Position numbers and translations under genes: made by a program
The notes under the pieces: generated by a model
Databases searched by the model: none
What the model saw: only the letters and a program-made list of their open reading frames with translations
What the model was told of the DNA's origin: nothing
Source of the DNA: CAYYNQ01 sp964473105
Lineage (GTDB): Bacteria > Sumerlaeota > Sumerlaeia > MVZB01
Reading direction: 5' to 3'
Length of the DNA stretch: 22,605 bases
Assembly (NCBI GenBank): GCA_964473105.1
Contig: CAYYNQ010000006.1
Location: 1 to 22,605 of the forward strand
Part shown: one piece after another, positions 15,102 to 22,605 of the stretch
Numbering within the stretch: position 1 is the stretch's first letter
Layout: the number at the start of each line of letters is the position of its first letter

Positions 15102-15974
15102 TCAGTCTACAACTGTGATTTCCCCGGCGGAAAAGGTACGCTGAGTTCCATCATCAAGCCGCAAGGTCAAGCCACCCCCCGACTCCAGACCCAGCGCCGT
15201 ACCCTCATAATATTGGTCTCCCAGTCTGATCCTGACCCAGCGCCCCGGCGTATCACACCTTTGCTTCCAGCCCTGTGAGGCGGCATCCCAATCAGATCGA
15301 TCATTGGAATAGGCTAGTTGGATAAGTCGACCCGTGATGGCCGACACCAGTTCAGCACGATCCCAATTCTTTCCTGTCTCGATCTTGAGCGATGTTGCAA
15401 TGCCCTGAATTTCCATGTCGAGTTGGTCCTTGGTCTGATTGGCATTCATCCCGATTCCAACCACCATACCGCACATACCCTGGCCTCCGGGTTTCACGAT
15501 CGCCTCACTGAGCACCCCCGCCAACTTCCTACCGTTGATGTGTACATCATTCGGCCACTTGATCCGGGGATGGAGATGGCTGCGCGCCTCAATTGCCTCA
15601 CAAATAGCAACCGCGGCTACCAGATTGAAAAGGCCGGACGTGAGTTCATCCGGCCTGAATCCATCCTGCGCGCCGGATGCGGCAGGAATAGCAATGGAAA
15701 ACAGGAGATTGAGGCTGGGTGGTGAAAGCCATTTTCGGCCACGCCGGCCCCTTCCCGCATACTGATAATCCGCTGTCACCAGCTTGCAGCAGCCATTCGG
15801 ATGACTAGAAAGAAGGTGACGACTTGCCAGGTCATTTGTCGATGCTGTGGTTTCAAGACACTGAATTTCAAGATCGATATCGGAATCAAGCAGCCTTTTC
15901 AGAACCCCGGCATCAAGTCCGGAAGACTGGGATCCCGATTCAGGAATGGCAGAAGAGGTCTCTTTCATTTTCAT
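15102..15974 (-). CDS. birA: Biotin--[carboxyl-carrier] protein ligase (BirA catalytic form)
   Basis: This 290-residue enzyme makes biotinyl-AMP and transfers biotin to a carrier lysine. Motifs in order: ETTASTNDLA (41-50), GRGRRGRKW (74-82, the glycine-rich loop that holds biotinyl-AMP), KWPNDV (139-144) and GRKLAGVLSE with Lys150, equivalent to the biotin-contacting lysine of E. coli BirA. A small C-terminal SH3-like domain ends the protein. There is no N-terminal helix-turn-helix, so it is not a biotin-operon repressor; residues 1-35 are a Ser/Gly-rich lead-in. Its ATG overlaps the stop of the upstream gene in ATGA (15971-15974), indicating translational coupling. Its obvious client in this window is OadA (Lys564). 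Confidence 0.93.
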   Translation of the reverse strand: MKMKETSSAIPESGSQSSGLDAGVLKRLLDSDIDLEIQCLETTASTNDLASRHLLSSHPNGCCKLVTADYQYAGRGRRGRKWLSPPSLNLLFSIAIPAASGAQDGFRPDELTSGLFNLVAAVAICEAIEARSHLHPRIKWPNDVHINGRKLAGVLSEAIVKPGGQGMCGMVVGIGMNANQTKDQLDMEIQGIATSLKIETGKNWDRAELVSAITGRLIQLAYSNDRSDWDAASQGWKQRCDTPGRWVRIRLGDQYYEGTALGLESGGGLTLRLDDGTQRTFSAGEITVVD

Positions 15975-17389
15975 GACCCCGACAGAATCGGATGATTGCG
16001 GCCGAGCACGACACTTATTTGAATGTCATCCTCCCAAGTTCGCCGATCACGTGTTGACACAAGGTCGTGACCTGAACTGATCAACATGACTTGGAGCCTG
16101 TCTGGAACCCAGGGACGGGTCTCGATCTTGAGCTGATCTCCGGTATACGGATCATTGAGGTAGTCGTTCAGAACCGGTTCATCGGATCCGGGCACACCAC
16201 CCCCCTTCAGGACGCATGCCGCAACCAGCAGCCTATTCTGTATCCACGGCCTGACATGCTCGGCAAGACGAAGAATTTCTTCATGGTTAGGGGACAGATG
16301 AAACGACTCCAAGTCCCCGAAACTATTGAAATCCGCAATATGCTGCGCCAAGAAGTGGTCATAACCAGCCTGCCCGGCCCGTTCGCGAATACCGGGCCAG
16401 TCGCACGTAACCCTGTAGCTTTCTAATGACTCCTTTGAACGCTGCCGGATATAATACGGGGGAACGCTCTTCCACTCGAAGAACGGATCGGCTGCAAGCA
16501 GTTCGTGCGGAAACCTAAACTCCCTGAAATCCCCTTCCCATTTCCCAACCGTCTCCGATTTCACATCAGGCCCCGGAGAAAGCATTTTACGAAGTTTCTC
16601 GTTCACCGGGTTACATTCAATAAACCAGCCGGTCATTTTCAGGAACTTCGCGGCAGGCACCAGTTGTTCCAGTTCATTCGCAACGATATTCACACCGGCG
16701 CTGATTACCGGCCACTGCTTCATGGACAAATCCATCAATCCGGCTGGGTCATCCCCGGGACTCCCCGTGAAGACCGTGTCGGCCTGCGATATCCTTGCAA
16801 AATCCCGGGAAATCGGGCTCACCTTGGAATGGATCGTGCTTTCATCCATCTGCTGCAAATCGGTGGCATGATCAATCACGAGATACTGATCGGCAGACGT
16901 GATTCCCCGCCGGGTATTCATCACAAGATGCTTCAGGACCTGATAATAAAATGACAGGTGTCGGGGGGGAAGGCCATCAAGCCGCGACGACCGAATCCGT
17001 ACATCCCGGTCGTAGAACTCCGCAATTTCATCCGCACGCAAGGCATTGCTGGCAATGATCTTGTCACCTTTGAGGCCCTGCCGATCGAGCGCCCAGGACT
17101 CACAATCGTCCATCATGTCGTCCAGAAGCGCATGACAACGTTGCTGAAGGGCAATCTGCCCCGGTGACATATTCTGGTCGCGATTGTCATCATTTCCCCC
17201 TCCCACGGATGGCTGCGGGAGTTTCATGATCCTGCGTTGAAGCCCCTCCACCCGCAGTTCCTGGACATCGGCCGAGGGATCGCTTGGTATCATCAGCCAG
17301 ACAACCAGCAGCACGGGCGTTGCGACAAGCGCCGAAAAAAACAGGGCCGACAACAGAATGCTCCGCTTGATTGTCATATTTGACATCAT
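15971..17389 (-). CDS. Unrecognised membrane-anchored protein coupled to birA
   Basis: I do not recognise this 472-residue protein. An N-terminal hydrophobic helix (about residues 9-33, SILLSALFFSALVATPVLLVVWLMI) without a clear cleavage site suggests a membrane anchor with a large exported domain. The rest is mixed and charged. The end reads YLNDPYTGDQLKIETRPW, then LQVMLISSGHD and EDDIQISVVL. This recalls a DP-(F/Y)-(S/T)-G-x-L ... SxGxD ... DDI tail I associate with pseudopilin-like and uncharacterised secreted proteins of bacteria such as Planctomycetes and Verrucomicrobia, where such a loop can bind Ca2+. I cannot assign a function. Two ATGs stand in tandem at 17389 and 17386, with no strong ribosome site directly ahead. 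The stop overlaps the birA start by four bases, so the two are co-translated although their roles look unrelated. Confidence 0.75.
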   Translation of the reverse strand: MMSNMTIKRSILLSALFFSALVATPVLLVVWLMIPSDPSADVQELRVEGLQRRIMKLPQPSVGGGNDDNRDQNMSPGQIALQQRCHALLDDMMDDCESWALDRQGLKGDKIIASNALRADEIAEFYDRDVRIRSSRLDGLPPRHLSFYYQVLKHLVMNTRRGITSADQYLVIDHATDLQQMDESTIHSKVSPISRDFARISQADTVFTGSPGDDPAGLMDLSMKQWPVISAGVNIVANELEQLVPAAKFLKMTGWFIECNPVNEKLRKMLSPGPDVKSETVGKWEGDFREFRFPHELLAADPFFEWKSVPPYYIRQRSKESLESYRVTCDWPGIRERAGQAGYDHFLAQHIADFNSFGDLESFHLSPNHEEILRLAEHVRPWIQNRLLVAACVLKGGGVPGSDEPVLNDYLNDPYTGDQLKIETRPWVPDRLQVMLISSGHDLVSTRDRRTWEDDIQISVVLGRNHPILSGS

Positions 17390-17430
17390 CTCACTCTTCG
17401 ACCGTCATCAGGAGACAAGTTCGCAAACAC
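17386..17430 (-). CDS. Possible 14-codon leader ORF coupled to the downstream gene
   Basis: On the minus strand GGAG (17439-17436) is followed, after five bases, by a GTG at 17430. The frame encodes 14 residues (MFANLSPDDGRRVR) and stops with TGA sharing ATGA with the first ATG of the 472-residue gene. The good ribosome site and exact stop/start overlap are what a translationally coupled leader shows, and the main gene lacks a strong site of its own. With only 15 codons, chance cannot be excluded. Confidence 0.3.
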   Translation of the reverse strand: MFANLSPDDGRRVR

Positions 17431-17497
17431 TTTCACTCCGTTCGAATTATGGCGTAGCCCCTGAAAAATGGGAATCAAAAAGCAGAGGGATTGGATA

Positions 17498-17527
17498 TTG
17501 CCTTTGCATCATCAACACGGTTAAAAT
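17498..17527 (+). promoter_or_regulatory. Candidate promoter for sppA-argJ-lnt
   Basis: TTGCCT (17498-17503) and TAAAAT (17522-17527, five of six consensus bases) are separated by 18 bases in an AT-rich stretch. Transcription would start near 17534, giving a leader under 30 bases to the TTG start of sppA. Confidence 0.4.
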
Positions 17528-17550
17528 TTGCTATGTATCCTTTTGATTAC

Positions 17551-17557
17551 GGAGGTG
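17551..17557 (+). promoter_or_regulatory. Strong Shine-Dalgarno site setting the TTG start of sppA
   Basis: GGAGGTG stands four bases before TTG 17562. It is the best ribosome site I noticed in the window and is the reason for choosing the TTG start. GGAGGTGAAAG (17551-17561) is also complementary, with one bulged base, to CTTTCACTCC (17430-17439), which on the other strand is the ribosome site of the possible leader ORF. Confidence 0.7.
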
Positions 17558-17561
17558 AAAG

Positions 17562-18587
17562 TTGAGCTCGTTAAACCCAAGATTCCGATTCCTGGTACCC
17601 CCGGGGATCCTGATGCTATTCATGATCCAGTCCTGCATCATGATCCAGCCATTCGGGGGCAGCACACGGCGGGGGGACATGGATACCGAGGTCATTCAGG
17701 GGGCCGATAAATTTTTTACGAAAGACCACATCCTTGTCATCCCGATGACTGGCATCGTCAACCAGCATGGAGATTCTGGTTTCATCACGTCCAGAGGCAT
17801 GCTGGTGGAACTGAAGGACCGCCTGATGCGTGCCGAGGGTGATCCAAACCTGAAGGGAATCGTGCTCAAGATCGAATCCCCGGGGGGGTCCGTAACGGCA
17901 TCCGACCTCATTCACCATGAAATCAAACAGTTCAAGAAAAAGAAGGATGTCCCGATTGTAGCAATGATGGGAAATGTCGCCGCATCGGGGGGTTATTACA
18001 TTGCCATGGCAGCTGACGAGGTGCATGCAATACCAACGACAATCACGGGCAGTGTTGGCGTGGTCATGATGCTGCCACAGATTGAAAAACTGGGCCGAAA
18101 TATTGGGTTTGACATGGCCATCATCAAATCGGGCGAACACAAAGATTCTGGATCGCCCTTCAGGAAACTAACGGATGAACAACGCTCTATTTTTCAGGAT
18201 ATCACAGACCACTACTACGAGCAGTTCATCGACATCATCCTTGAAGGCCGTGCCAAGAAAGGGCTGACCAGGGAGGAACTGGCCGGGATCGCGGACGGTC
18301 GTATCCTCCTGCCGGAAACTGCGCTGGAGCATCGGCTCATCGATGGGATAAATTACCCGGATGAAATATTCGCCAAAGTCATGCAACTAGCCGGCATCGA
18401 TGACGCTCACGTCGTAACCTACGAATATCCGTATTCCTACCGTGGACATTACCATGCATCGATGCCAGGAAAACCGCCTGTTACCGGATCATCCGCCGAG
18501 GGCGATATTAACCTGCTGAAACTGGACATGAACCGCTGGATGGAACAGGGCGTCGAAGCAGAATTCATGTACCTGTGGATACCGTAA
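17562..18587 (+). CDS. sppA: Signal peptide peptidase SppA, possible lipoprotein
   Basis: This 341-residue envelope serine/lysine protease degrades leftover signal peptides. The catalytic pair is visible: Ser142 in NVAASGGYYIA and Lys194 in KSGEHKDSGSP. Their spacing of 52 equals that of B. subtilis SppA (Ser147, Lys199). Other family blocks are IVLKIESPGGSVTAS and ITGSVGVVMM. Length is that of the single-domain form, not the doubled E. coli protein. The N-terminus has a hydrophobic helix (10-29) ending IQSC; Cys25 could be a lipobox cysteine, though Gln at -2 is unusual, so a simple membrane anchor is the alternative. The start is TTG 17562 with a canonical ribosome site. It is followed after one base by argJ and then by lnt, probably as one operon. 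Confidence 0.92.
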   Translation: MSSLNPRFRFLVPPGILMLFMIQSCIMIQPFGGSTRRGDMDTEVIQGADKFFTKDHILVIPMTGIVNQHGDSGFITSRGMLVELKDRLMRAEGDPNLKGIVLKIESPGGSVTASDLIHHEIKQFKKKKDVPIVAMMGNVAASGGYYIAMAADEVHAIPTTITGSVGVVMMLPQIEKLGRNIGFDMAIIKSGEHKDSGSPFRKLTDEQRSIFQDITDHYYEQFIDIILEGRAKKGLTREELAGIADGRILLPETALEHRLIDGINYPDEIFAKVMQLAGIDDAHVVTYEYPYSYRGHYHASMPGKPPVTGSSAEGDINLLKLDMNRWMEQGVEAEFMYLWIP

Positions 18588-18588
18588 G

Positions 18589-19797
18589 ATGCCAACCCGG
18601 AACATCAGAGGACCTGTGGGTTTCAAGGCCGGTGGCATCGCGTGTGGAATCAAGCCGTCCGGTGGTTCCGACCTCGGCATGATCCTAAGCGACCGTCCCG
18701 CGGTTATCGCCGCAGTCACCACACGAAATCTCTTCTGCGGATCACCTGTTATACTCATGCGTAAACGTCTCGCAGCACAAAGCCGGGTCCGCGGAGTCAT
18801 CGCCAATTCAGGAATTGCAAACGCTTGTACCGGAAAACCGGGACTGAGGGCCGCGGAAAAAATGACCGGGCTCGCTGAACTGGCCTGCGGATGTGACACC
18901 GGTGAGTTTGTCGTGTCATCGACTGGTCTTATCGGCTGTCTGCCGCCAATGGAAAAAATTGCGCGCGCTGTCCCCGAACTGGCCGACGGGTTGACAGCCA
19001 CTGGCTGGAAACGCTTTGCACGCGCAGTCATGACAACTGATAAAAACCCCAAACTGAGCCGGCAGACATTCAAAACGGGGCGTGGAGCCGGATCCCGAAC
19101 CGTGACGGTCCTCGGGATCGCCAAGGGTTCCGGCATGATTCACCCGAACATGGCGACCATGCTGGCCTGGATTGTCACGGATTATGCCCTGACGCCCCGT
19201 CAGGCACAGAAAATCCTGAATGAAACCGCAGAACAAACCTTCAACTGCCTCAGTATTGATGGTGATACAAGCACCAGTGATACCGCAATGTTGCTGGCCA
19301 ACGGGGCCACCGGTTCCCGCAGGGGCCTTGATGCCGCCTCTGACGGGAAGTTCAGGAAATCCATCATGGAGGTCGCTGTCGACCTGACCCGGCAGCTAGC
19401 GGCTGACGGCGAAGGAGCAACACATCTCGTCACAATCGATGTCACCGGTGCACGAACAAACTGTCAGGCGCACCAGGTCGCACAATCGGTTGCGCGGAGC
19501 TGTCTGGTCAAGACGGCCATCTTTGGAAACGATCCCAACTGGGGGCGAATTTGCTGTGCAGCAGGATATGCCGGCGTTGATTTCAACCCGGACCATTTTC
19601 AACTCCGTATCCAGGGTACCACCGTGATGCGGAACGGACTTCCCGCCCCATTCAAGCGCCCGCAACTTGCACGTGCCCTCAAGCGCAGGGAGGTCAGGGT
19701 TGAAATCAGGCTAGGCAGTGGTCACGGCCGGGCGAGGGTCTATACCTGTGACTTGTCGTATGACTATGTACGGATCAATGCCGAGTACACAACCTGA
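18589..19797 (+). CDS. argJ: Glutamate N-acetyltransferase / ornithine acetyltransferase
   Basis: This 402-residue enzyme of cyclic arginine biosynthesis moves the acetyl group from N-acetylornithine to glutamate (and in bifunctional forms also uses acetyl-CoA). The self-cleavage and nucleophile site is KGSGMIHPNMATML with Thr190; in the family the precursor cuts itself before this Thr to give alpha and beta chains. Further marks are SSTGLIG (oxyanion region, 111-116), TTDKNPK, FNCLSIDGDTSTSDT, GNDPNWGRI and the C-terminal YVRINAEYTT. In the NSGNANACTG block, Asn is replaced by Ile76, which I note as unusual. The start is ATG 18589, one base after the sppA stop, so the two are almost certainly co-transcribed. 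Whether it is mono- or bifunctional cannot be decided here. Confidence 0.95.
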   Translation: MPTRNIRGPVGFKAGGIACGIKPSGGSDLGMILSDRPAVIAAVTTRNLFCGSPVILMRKRLAAQSRVRGVIANSGIANACTGKPGLRAAEKMTGLAELACGCDTGEFVVSSTGLIGCLPPMEKIARAVPELADGLTATGWKRFARAVMTTDKNPKLSRQTFKTGRGAGSRTVTVLGIAKGSGMIHPNMATMLAWIVTDYALTPRQAQKILNETAEQTFNCLSIDGDTSTSDTAMLLANGATGSRRGLDAASDGKFRKSIMEVAVDLTRQLAADGEGATHLVTIDVTGARTNCQAHQVAQSVARSCLVKTAIFGNDPNWGRICCAAGYAGVDFNPDHFQLRIQGTTVMRNGLPAPFKRPQLARALKRREVRVEIRLGSGHGRARVYTCDLSYDYVRINAEYTT

Positions 19798-19832
19798 TCC
19801 GGAATCATCTTCCCGGACAAACCAGCCAAAAC

Positions 19833-21521
19833 ATGATGACCTTCCAGAACGAAAACTCAGGACCGGCAGGCTCGTCCCCAAACGGCGGAAAAAGAAGAAC
19901 CCGGTTTACGGCTGCGACAATTCCTGGAAATTTTTTGAATCCCGGGAATGCGGGGATGTTCCTGACTGCAGCAACCGGTGGAATCATCGGTTGTCTGGCC
20001 TGGGAACCGGTCAACGCATGGTTCCTCACACCTGTGTCGGTCTGGATCTTCTTTAAACTCGTTCAGAATGCAAAATCGGCAACCAACGCCGCCGGCAGAG
20101 GATTAGTTTTCGGCTGGTTTCTATTCTACGGATCCCTTTTCTGGCTGAACAGTCTGCACAAGTTCCATTCGCTGGCGCCACTGGGGGTTGTGTTGCTCGC
20201 ATTATACGGAGGGCTCTATCCTTCACTGACCGGATTTCTGGCGCACAAACTCTCAAATTCAAACTCGAGGGTGTCGAACTGGATAATCTTCATCAGTATC
20301 TGGCTGTTGACCGAATGGGTTCGCACGCTTGGCCGACTGGCATTCCCTCTCGTGCAGCTTGGCCACAGTTGGACCCACCGGCCGGATTTGATCCAACACG
20401 CATCCCTGCTTGGAGAACTCGGTATCAGCCTGCAGATCCTGCTGATTGCCTGGCTTTTGGAATGCTGTGTATCATTCCTCCGTGGAGCAAGGGAAAGGAT
20501 CCGGGAACTGGCGACTACAGCCATTGTCTGCGTGGCGGTTATTGCATCGTCCGTAATTCAATACCTGGCCGTATCAGGGCGGGAGGCGCTGGAATCCCCA
20601 GACAACCAGTTCAGGATCGTCTTGTTCCAGCCGAATATCAACCAAATGACAAAGCTGATAAGCTACAGTTTTCACGATCCCCAGCTGGATGAATTGAAAT
20701 CGGCACGTGTACGTAGGGATTATACCCAACAGATCACAAAACACCAGGAAGACATGATTCTCGCATCAAACGGGAAGGCCTACGATCTTGCACTACTCCC
20801 CGAGACTTCATTCACCCAGCTTGATTTTTTCCACAACTTGCCCCTAAGGGAAAGAATTGGCGCAATGGCACGCCACCTTGGATCCCCGATGATCGTCGGC
20901 GGGTCACGCGACATTGGAACGAAGAACAGGTCAGAAATGTACAACAGCCTTTATCTGGTTCATGAAGACGGGGTGTTCGACAAAGAGGTTTATGACAAGA
21001 TGAGACTGGTTCCGTTTGGGGAACATATCCCATATTTCGATCTTATTCCCGGCGTTTCCCAACTCGTCGCGATCGGCTCATTCCATGAAGGCAGGAAACA
21101 GGTTGTATTCGAGAAGGATGGCATGCGTTTCGGAGGCCTGATCTGTTTTGAATCGACATTCAGTAGCCTTGGACGGGGACTGGTCAGGTCAGGTGCCGGC
21201 TTAATCGTCGTTATCACCAATGATGCCTGGTATGGACTTACCGCGGGTGCGGCACACCATCACAACCTTTCGATCCTGAGGGCGATCGAGAACCGGCGCC
21301 ATGTTGCGCGCTGTGCAAATACCGGCATCTCGTCGATCATCGCACCCTCGGGGAAAATCACCGCCACTCTATCGCTGGGAAAACAGGGGATTGTCGAAGG
21401 CATGGTGTCCATATCACCCACAGAATCGGTGACCTTGTTCACACATATAGGTAATACATGGATGATCATTCCAGCATTGCTGATCATGTCCACTGTTATC
21501 AGGAAAGGAAGAAGAACTTGA
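19833..21521 (+). CDS. lnt: Apolipoprotein N-acyltransferase
   Basis: This 562-residue inner-membrane enzyme adds the third acyl chain to the N-terminal Cys of lipoproteins, the last step of their maturation in diderms. The N-terminal half (about 42-250) has several membrane helices. The C-terminal half is a nitrilase-type domain with the Glu-Lys-Cys triad: Glu324 in LLPETSF, Lys389 in YDKMRLVPFGE and Cys438 in GGLICFES. NDAWYG and IENRRHVARCANTG are also typical. The first ~40 residues are polar and not family-like, so a start at ATG 19956 (residue 42, MFLTAATGG) is possible; ATG 19833 lacks a good ribosome site. It follows argJ by 35 bases. Together with SppA it suggests a small envelope-processing operon that argJ has joined. 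Confidence 0.93.
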   Translation: MMTFQNENSGPAGSSPNGGKRRTRFTAATIPGNFLNPGNAGMFLTAATGGIIGCLAWEPVNAWFLTPVSVWIFFKLVQNAKSATNAAGRGLVFGWFLFYGSLFWLNSLHKFHSLAPLGVVLLALYGGLYPSLTGFLAHKLSNSNSRVSNWIIFISIWLLTEWVRTLGRLAFPLVQLGHSWTHRPDLIQHASLLGELGISLQILLIAWLLECCVSFLRGARERIRELATTAIVCVAVIASSVIQYLAVSGREALESPDNQFRIVLFQPNINQMTKLISYSFHDPQLDELKSARVRRDYTQQITKHQEDMILASNGKAYDLALLPETSFTQLDFFHNLPLRERIGAMARHLGSPMIVGGSRDIGTKNRSEMYNSLYLVHEDGVFDKEVYDKMRLVPFGEHIPYFDLIPGVSQLVAIGSFHEGRKQVVFEKDGMRFGGLICFESTFSSLGRGLVRSGAGLIVVITNDAWYGLTAGAAHHHNLSILRAIENRRHVARCANTGISSIIAPSGKITATLSLGKQGIVEGMVSISPTESVTLFTHIGNTWMIIPALLIMSTVIRKGRRT

Positions 21522-21741
21522 ATATCCGTGATGATCTGTCCTCCTGCCTGGTATTGTGGTTGTCACCGTAGTTGTGAGCGCACGGACATAGAGATCGGCC
21601 CACGTGTAACAGGGATATGGATTTATGAAACCCCTGGATCCCACAACACCAGAAAAATTCATGATCGCATTGTCGGCCAGGGTTACTCACAATACATGTT
21701 ATTTTTCCACGCATGCCCCCCGTAAAGGGAATGAATGCATC
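21522..21741. other. Convergent spacer between lnt and beta-helix gene, with long inverted repeat
   Basis: CTGGTATTGTGG (21548-21559) is complementary to CCACAACACCAG (21641-21652) with one mismatch in 12. The 81-base interior holds two smaller pairings: CCGT/ACGG, and CAGGG/CCCTG around the GGGATATGG segment near 21611-21636. A three-way-junction-like fold would be possible. No T-rich terminator follows on either strand, and there is no gene. Confidence 0.4.

Positions 21742-22605
<864 letters not shown>

Overview
The window looks like a piece of chromosome (or an assembled metagenomic contig) from a diderm, Gram-negative-type bacterium with moderate to slightly high GC. Evidence for an outer membrane and general secretion is the pairing of apolipoprotein N-acyltransferase (Lnt), a signal peptide peptidase (SppA) and a type IV prepilin peptidase. 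A sodium-pumping decarboxylase (oadG-oadA-oadB) points to sodium-based bioenergetics. The OadA form resembles those I associate with Desulfobacterota-like anaerobes, but I cannot fix the phylum from this window. I saw no rRNA, tRNA, CRISPR array, transposase or phage gene, so this is mainly housekeeping and envelope sequence rather than a mobile island.

Layout, left to right. (1) Positions 2-1608, plus strand: the 3' end of a zinc-type dehydrogenase, a small VOC/glyoxalase-fold protein and a tandem GNAT acetyltransferase. (2) A 391-base gap holding a long hairpin. (3) Positions 2000-5222: oadG, oadA and oadB, the three subunits of a biotin-dependent Na+ pump, followed by exonuclease III (5292-6056). 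(4) A minus-strand family 2 glycosyltransferase (6098-7045), then a 341-base divergent gap with a second, stronger long hairpin and a promoter, then a plus-strand membrane fatty acid desaturase (7387-8526). (5) Minus strand: RdgB/HAM1 nucleotide-pool sanitiser, an AqpZ-like aquaporin and a large GT-C-like membrane protein (8550-12906). (6) Plus strand: grpE and prepilin peptidase (13186-14870). (7) Minus strand: biotin protein ligase, translationally coupled to an unrecognised membrane-anchored protein (15102-17389), itself preceded by a possible 14-codon leader ORF. (8) Plus strand: a tight sppA-argJ-lnt cluster (17562-21521). (9) Minus strand: the C-terminal part of a secreted right-handed beta-helix protein, cut off by the contig end, where the last 80 bases are almost pure G.

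Functional links. The biotin protein ligase can biotinylate the AMKM lysine of OadA, so both the pump and the enzyme that activates it are here. Lnt would mature lipoproteins, and SppA carries a plausible lipobox, so SppA may be an Lnt substrate made from the same transcript. Prepilin peptidase implies type IV pili or type II secretion encoded elsewhere.

I did not find a clear new defence or biosynthetic system. The least explained signals are the long-armed inverted repeats in the gaps (strongest at 7081-7185 and 1654-1736, which share some sequence), the unrecognised 472-residue protein coupled to birA, and the possible leader ORF in front of it.
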